From contig NW_003101682.1 in the NCBI RefSeq assembly GCF_000003855.2, positions 2,469,835 to 2,533,834 on the forward strand: a stretch of 64,000 bases of DNA, given 5' to 3'. This document shows, one piece after another, positions 60,301-64,000 of the stretch (position 1 is its first letter; every line of letters begins with the position of its first letter). A program made the translations under genes and the position numbers. Origin of the DNA: Blastomyces gilchristii SLH14081. Its lineage: Eukaryota > Ascomycota > Eurotiomycetes > Onygenales > Ajellomycetaceae. The notes under the pieces are model-generated. The model was not told where the DNA came from and did not search any database. It saw only the letters and a list, made by a program, of their open reading frames with translations.

Positions 60301-63242
60301 CCAGAGTATACCCTTCGGACTCGCATCTGGGCTTCGCTTCGCTCTCAAACTTTGTATCGTACCATTTCCGGTTTCATGAACTACAGCCGTGCGATTAAGC
60401 TTCTGTACCGTGTAGAAAACCCCGAAGTTGTTCAAATGTTCGGTGGCAATTCAGAGAAGCTCGAAAGGGAATTGGAAAGGATGGCTCGCCGCAAGTTCAG
60501 GATCGTGGTCTCTATGCAACGGTTTGCAAAATTTAACAAGGAAGAACGTGAAAACACCGAGTTCTTACTCAGAGCTTACCCGGATCTTCAAATTGCGTAT
60601 TTGGATGAGGAGCCACCTGCTAACGAGGGTGAGGAACCCAGACTATACTCTGCCCTGATCGATGGCCATTCTGAGATCATGGAAAATGGACTACGCCGCC
60701 CGAAGTTCAGAATTCAGCTTTCTGGTAATCCAATTCTTGGAGATGGGAAATCCGATAATCAGAACCATGCGATAATTTTCTACCGTGGTGAATATATCCA
60801 GCTCATTGACGCTAATCAGGATAACTATCTGGAGGAATGTTTGAAGATCCGCAGTGTTCTTGCCGAATTTGAGGAGATGAATCCGGAGAATGTCTCGCCA
60901 TACGTTCCCGGACTCCCTCCTGCCAAAACCAACCCGGTTGCAATCCTTGGCGCTCGCGAATACATCTTTTCGGAGAATATTGGAATCCTTGGTGATGTTG
61001 CTGCAGGCAAGGAACAGACTTTCGGTACCCTCTTTGCTCGAACACTTGCTCAAATTGGTGGCAAGCTCCACTATGGTCATCCTGATTTCCTCAACGGCAT
61101 ATTCATGACCACACGAGGTGGTGTTTCGAAAGCACAAAAGGGATTACATCTCAACGAGGATATCTATGCCGGTATGAATGCGCTTCTCCGTGGTGGCCGG
61201 ATTAAGCATTGCGAATATTATCAGTGCGGAAAGGGTCGTGATCTTGGCTTTGGCTCCGTTCTCAATTTCACCACCAAAATTGGTACTGGTATGGGTGAAC
61301 AGATGTTGTCTCGAGAATACTACTACTTGGGTACGCAACTACCGCTCGATCGCTTCTTGTCATTCTACTATGCGCATCCTGGTTTCCACATCAACAACCT
61401 TTTCATTATGTTTTCCGTGCAGATGTTCATGATTTGCTTGACGAATCTCGGTGCTTTGCGCAACCAAACTATCCCCTGTATCGTGAAGAAAGGAGTTCCA
61501 ATTACCGATCGCCTGCTCCCTACCGGATGCGCGGACACAGATCCCATCCAGGCCTGGGTTAACCGTTGCATTGCTTCCATTTGCATCGTGTTCTTACTGT
61601 CTTTCTTTCCATTGGTTGTTCAGGAACTTACGGAAAGAGGAGCCTGGCGTGCGCTTACTCGTCTTGCGAAGCACTTCGGATCGCTATCTCCTTTCTTCGA
61701 AGTGTTTGTCTGTCAGATCTACGCCAACTCACTGCATAACAACTTGTCATTCGGAGGTGCTAGATACATCGGTACCGGCCGTGGGTTTGCTACTGCTCGT
61801 ATTCCTTTCGGCGTACTCTACTCTCGTTTCGCTGGTCCGTCCATATATCTTGGCGCGAGGTTGTTGATGATGCTGCTGTTCTCAACGCTGACTGTTTGGG
61901 CTGGGTGGCTACTCTACTTCTGGGCTTCACTTCTTGCCCTTTGCATCTCACCATTCCTGTTCAACCCTCATCAATTTGCCTGGAACGATTTCTTCATTGA
62001 TTACCGTGACTACCTGCGGTGGCTTTCTCGTGGCAATTCTCGTTCACACGCGTCTTCATGGATTGCCTTTTGTCGGCTCTCGCGTACTCGGATCACTGGT
62101 TATAAGCGCAAAGTTCTCGGAACTCCTTCAGAGAAGCTGTCTGGCGATGCTCCTCGGGCACAGCTCACCAATATTTTCTTCAGCGAAATTGTTGGACCCC
62201 TTGTCCTTGTGGCCGTTACTCTCATTCCGTATCTTTTCATCAATGCTCAGACGGGAGTCGAGGATGCAAAACCTACTAGTTCTCTGATCCGACTCGCCAT
62301 CGTCGCTTTCGCTCCCATCGCGATCAATGCCGGCTGCCTTGCGATTCTTTTCGCAATGGCTTGCTGCATGGGTCCCGTGTTGAGTATGTGTTGCAAGAAG
62401 TTTGGCTCTGTACTCGCAGCTATCGCCCATGTGTCGCTGTTGTTATGCTCTTGGCCTTCTTCGAAGTTATGTTCTTCTTGGAAGGATGGGTTTTCGCCAA
62501 AGCACTGCTTGGAATGATCGCGGTAGTCGCTGTCCAGAGAATTCTTTTACAAATTGATCATTTCACTCGCTCTGACACGAGAATTCCGTCACGACACCTC
62601 GAATGTCGCATGGGGGAATGGTAAATGGGTATAGGGTGGGGTGGGGACTCGATGTCTCAACCAGGACGTGAATTTTCTTTTGCAAGAACACGGAACTTGG
62701 AATGTTCCGCTGGCGTGACTTTTATCCCTTGGAACACGTTTCTTTTTGTTCTTCCATGCCTGCCGGCCCACTTGTGCAATCCCATAATGTGTGGACAAGG
62801 GGGTCAATGTTGACAAGGGTCACTCAGTAATGCTCTTCTGGCTGCGTCCAAGGTATGATGTACCTTTCCCGCATCCGTTAATTAGAAAAGTTAAAAATAA
62901 AATAAAGGAAACTGAAAGCTAACCATGAACTGTAGCCGCCAAATCCGCCCTCCAATCTATTCTCTGAAACAATCCAAGCTCCGAAAGAGAAGGGTTATTC
63001 GCTTTGCCATTCTCTACTTTTTCATGCTCGTTGTTTTCCTTGGCCTTATCGTCGGACCTGTTGTTGCTGGTCCCCGCATCAACAAAATTTCCCTCCCAGC
63101 TCTCATTAACGACCTGAGCCTACTCCAACCAACGGGCCAAGACATTAATGATACCACTACCAGTCTAACTGGAAAGGCTTTGAATGATCCAGCACCCAAA
63201 TCCACAGGATCGAACAATAATCGGATGGCCCGGCTATTCTAA
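57326..63242 (+). CDS. FKS1: Beta-1,3-glucan synthase catalytic subunit (FKS1), three exons
   Basis: Plasma-membrane enzyme that polymerises UDP-glucose into cell-wall beta-1,3-glucan, works with a Rho1 GTPase regulator and is the echinocandin target. Exons 57,326-57,480, 57,555-62,852 and 62,936-63,242; about 1,910 residues expected, normal for the family. ATG 57,326 opens a Tyr/Gln/Gly-rich cytosolic tail. The FKS1 N-terminal domain starts near residue 343 ([15 protein letters not shown]). A first membrane cluster spans about 370-735 and ends with hot spot 1, FLTLSFRDP (59,413-59,439, residues 672-680, unmutated at the Ser). The large glucan-synthase domain begins near residue 880 ([12 protein letters not shown]) and includes [12 protein letters not shown]. 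Hot spot 2 (PIQAWVNRC) is near residue 1382. A C-terminal membrane cluster follows. The frame is broken at 62,431-62,830, see separate entry. Exon 3 adds [14 protein letters not shown] and a last membrane segment. Single copy here, GC-normal, no RIP. Confidence 0.95.
57481..57554 (+). other. FKS1 intron 1 (74 bp)
   Basis: GTAATT donor, TACTGAC branch site at 57,521-57,527, TTCATAG acceptor. Removing it joins GG|C and links the N-terminal tail in frame to the long open exon. The frame would be lost if the start were placed inside exon 2 (for example 57,733). Confidence 0.92.
62431..62830 (+). other. Cluster of small insertions breaking FKS1, probable sequence error
   Basis: From gtgtcgctg at 62,431 (two extra bases) the reading frame shifts repeatedly. 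All three frames in turn give clear FKS1 sequence: [18 protein letters not shown] at about 62,440-62,490, then [20 protein letters not shown] at about 62,555-62,612 in another frame, then DSMSQPGRE near 62,650 in a third. Most extra bases lengthen short runs (for example tttt, gggg). Near 62,790-62,830 gtggacaaggggg and ttgacaagggtcactc look like two versions of the same sequence side by side. Intact coding resumes at about 62,820. Confidence 0.85.
62853..62935 (+). other. FKS1 intron 2 (83 bp)
   Basis: GTATGA donor after cgtccaag, CTAAC branch at 62,919-62,923, TGTAG acceptor. It joins the WLRPS segment to [10 protein letters not shown] in frame. Confidence 0.9.
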
Positions 63243-64000
63243 TAAATAGCCAGAGGTAATAAAAAGGGCGTGCTGGAAAATACGCAAACATGAGCATTTC
63301 TTCGAGGCACTTTTTTCCTCGTAAATTTCTTACTTTTATATTACAAAGTCCTCAAAAGATGTCCCGAATGTATTCTTCAGTACACCAAACAATTTACGGG
63401 ACTGACGTGGACATGCATGGGAAGGGCATTTGAGGTTTTTTTTTTCGTTTGTCCCTTTAATTTCCTTTTTGTCTCTCTCATCTCTTAATGTCTCGTTCAT
63501 TCATTCTCTCTTTCTCTCTCTCAATCATTTATATCCTTCTGATTAGACTTGAGATGAGACTTAAGTCGTTGATTTGGCTTGAGGTACTTTCCTGCTACGT
63601 GTTTCTTTACATACTGGCTATTAATGACAATTGCTGTTTTATTTCTTCTATTAGTTATTACTTTTTTATCCTGTTTGTTTGAGATTTAGTTCACTCCCAA
63701 CTTACTGTTTTCATGCCTGCTTGTGTGATGACCTCGCGTAAACAAACCATGCTTGTTTTATACTCTCTATTAGTTACTTTATTTACTTTTTTCTTTGCCT
63801 TGCTTCTCCTCGTAATATCATATTTCTCTAGAGATACAATACTGTAACGCGAGACTTTTGTCTTCTCATTTTCTTTTAACTTCATAAGTACAAGCATCAA
63901 ATGCTTGCTTACGCTCGCTTTGCTGCTTGCGCAGCCCGCTTTACCACTCCCACCCTCTACCCTACCCCGCTCTTAACACCCCTTCCACCCTTCCACCCCC
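63243..64000 (+). other. FKS1 3' flank, no gene seen
   Basis: AATAAA overlaps the stop codon (63,241-63,246), too close to be the main poly(A) signal; further A-rich sequence follows at 63,258-63,265. Beyond about 63,400 the sequence is T-rich, with short chance frames on both strands. The last 60 bases are C-rich. No RNA gene or conserved frame recognised. Confidence 0.6.

Noticed and set aside
57733..62517. Complete FKS1 as a single 1,594-codon frame
   Set aside because: It lacks the N-terminal tail encoded by exon 1 and the start of exon 2, and its last 28 codons are out of frame after the insertion at 62,431.
62925..63242. Separate small membrane-protein gene
   Set aside because: It is preceded by a good splice acceptor at 62,935 and encodes the conserved FKS1 C-terminal segment [14 protein letters not shown]; it is FKS1 exon 3.

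Overview
The window looks like a piece of a filamentous ascomycete nuclear genome, most likely Onygenales/Ajellomycetaceae (a Blastomyces-like species). This is inferred from the FKS1-type beta-1,3-glucan synthase at the right end and from the sharp split between an AT-rich, repeat-packed block (1 to about 56,070) and an ordinary gene-bearing block (about 56,070 to 64,000). I could not run a database search, so the species is an inference.

Positions 1-56,070 hold no host gene that I can recognise. They are a deeply nested graveyard of transposable elements damaged by C-to-T/G-to-A mutation (RIP-like). The pieces are: (1) four copies of a Tad-like LINE: LINE-1 1-5033 on minus, running off the left edge; LINE-2 20,217-27,789 on minus, full length and holding the only N-gap; LINE-3 43,392-44,925 on plus; LINE-4 47,434-48,687 on minus. 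The last two are 5'-truncated. (2) Two copies of a roughly 370-bp tRNA-derived SINE (18,483-18,856 and 54,669-55,036) whose 3' tail nearly matches the LINE tail. (3) A large hAT-type DNA transposon, about 5.8 kb once insertions are removed, with ends TAGACTGRCC and 8-bp target duplications. There are four copies: Z 9,777-12,186 partial, Y 16,956-30,738, X 31,974-45,002 and W 45,627-53,217. (4) Two non-autonomous hAT derivatives of about 505 bp (MITE A 31,004-31,508; MITE B 51,715-52,220) with perfect 8-bp duplications. (5) Ty3/gypsy retrotransposons: gypsy-I 12,187-15,557 and gypsy-II 34,639-40,289 (one chromodomain family with about 308-bp LTRs), gypsy-III 5,034-9,776 (762-bp LTR) and gypsy-IV (integrase 15,558-16,955, with further pieces at 30,747-31,003 and 31,509-31,973).

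The target duplications allow the order to be rebuilt. Gypsy-IV is the oldest host. It was entered by gypsy-I, hAT-Y and MITE A. hAT-Z entered gypsy-I, gypsy-III entered hAT-Z, and LINE-1 entered gypsy-III. hAT-Y then took SINE-1 and LINE-2. hAT-X took gypsy-II and LINE-3. hAT-W took LINE-4 and MITE B. Short elements (SINE, MITE) and the 5' end of the LINE keep their GC and CpG, while longer repeated stretches have lost almost all CpG.

Positions 56,071-57,325 are the promoter and leader of FKS1. FKS1 itself (57,326-63,242, plus strand, three exons) encodes the catalytic subunit of the cell-wall beta-1,3-glucan synthase, the echinocandin target. Its frame is broken between about 62,431 and 62,830 by many small insertions that look like a local sequence or assembly error rather than true decay. 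The separate-looking reading frame at 62,925-63,242 is the last FKS1 exon. The remaining 760 bases are 3' flank without a recognisable gene.
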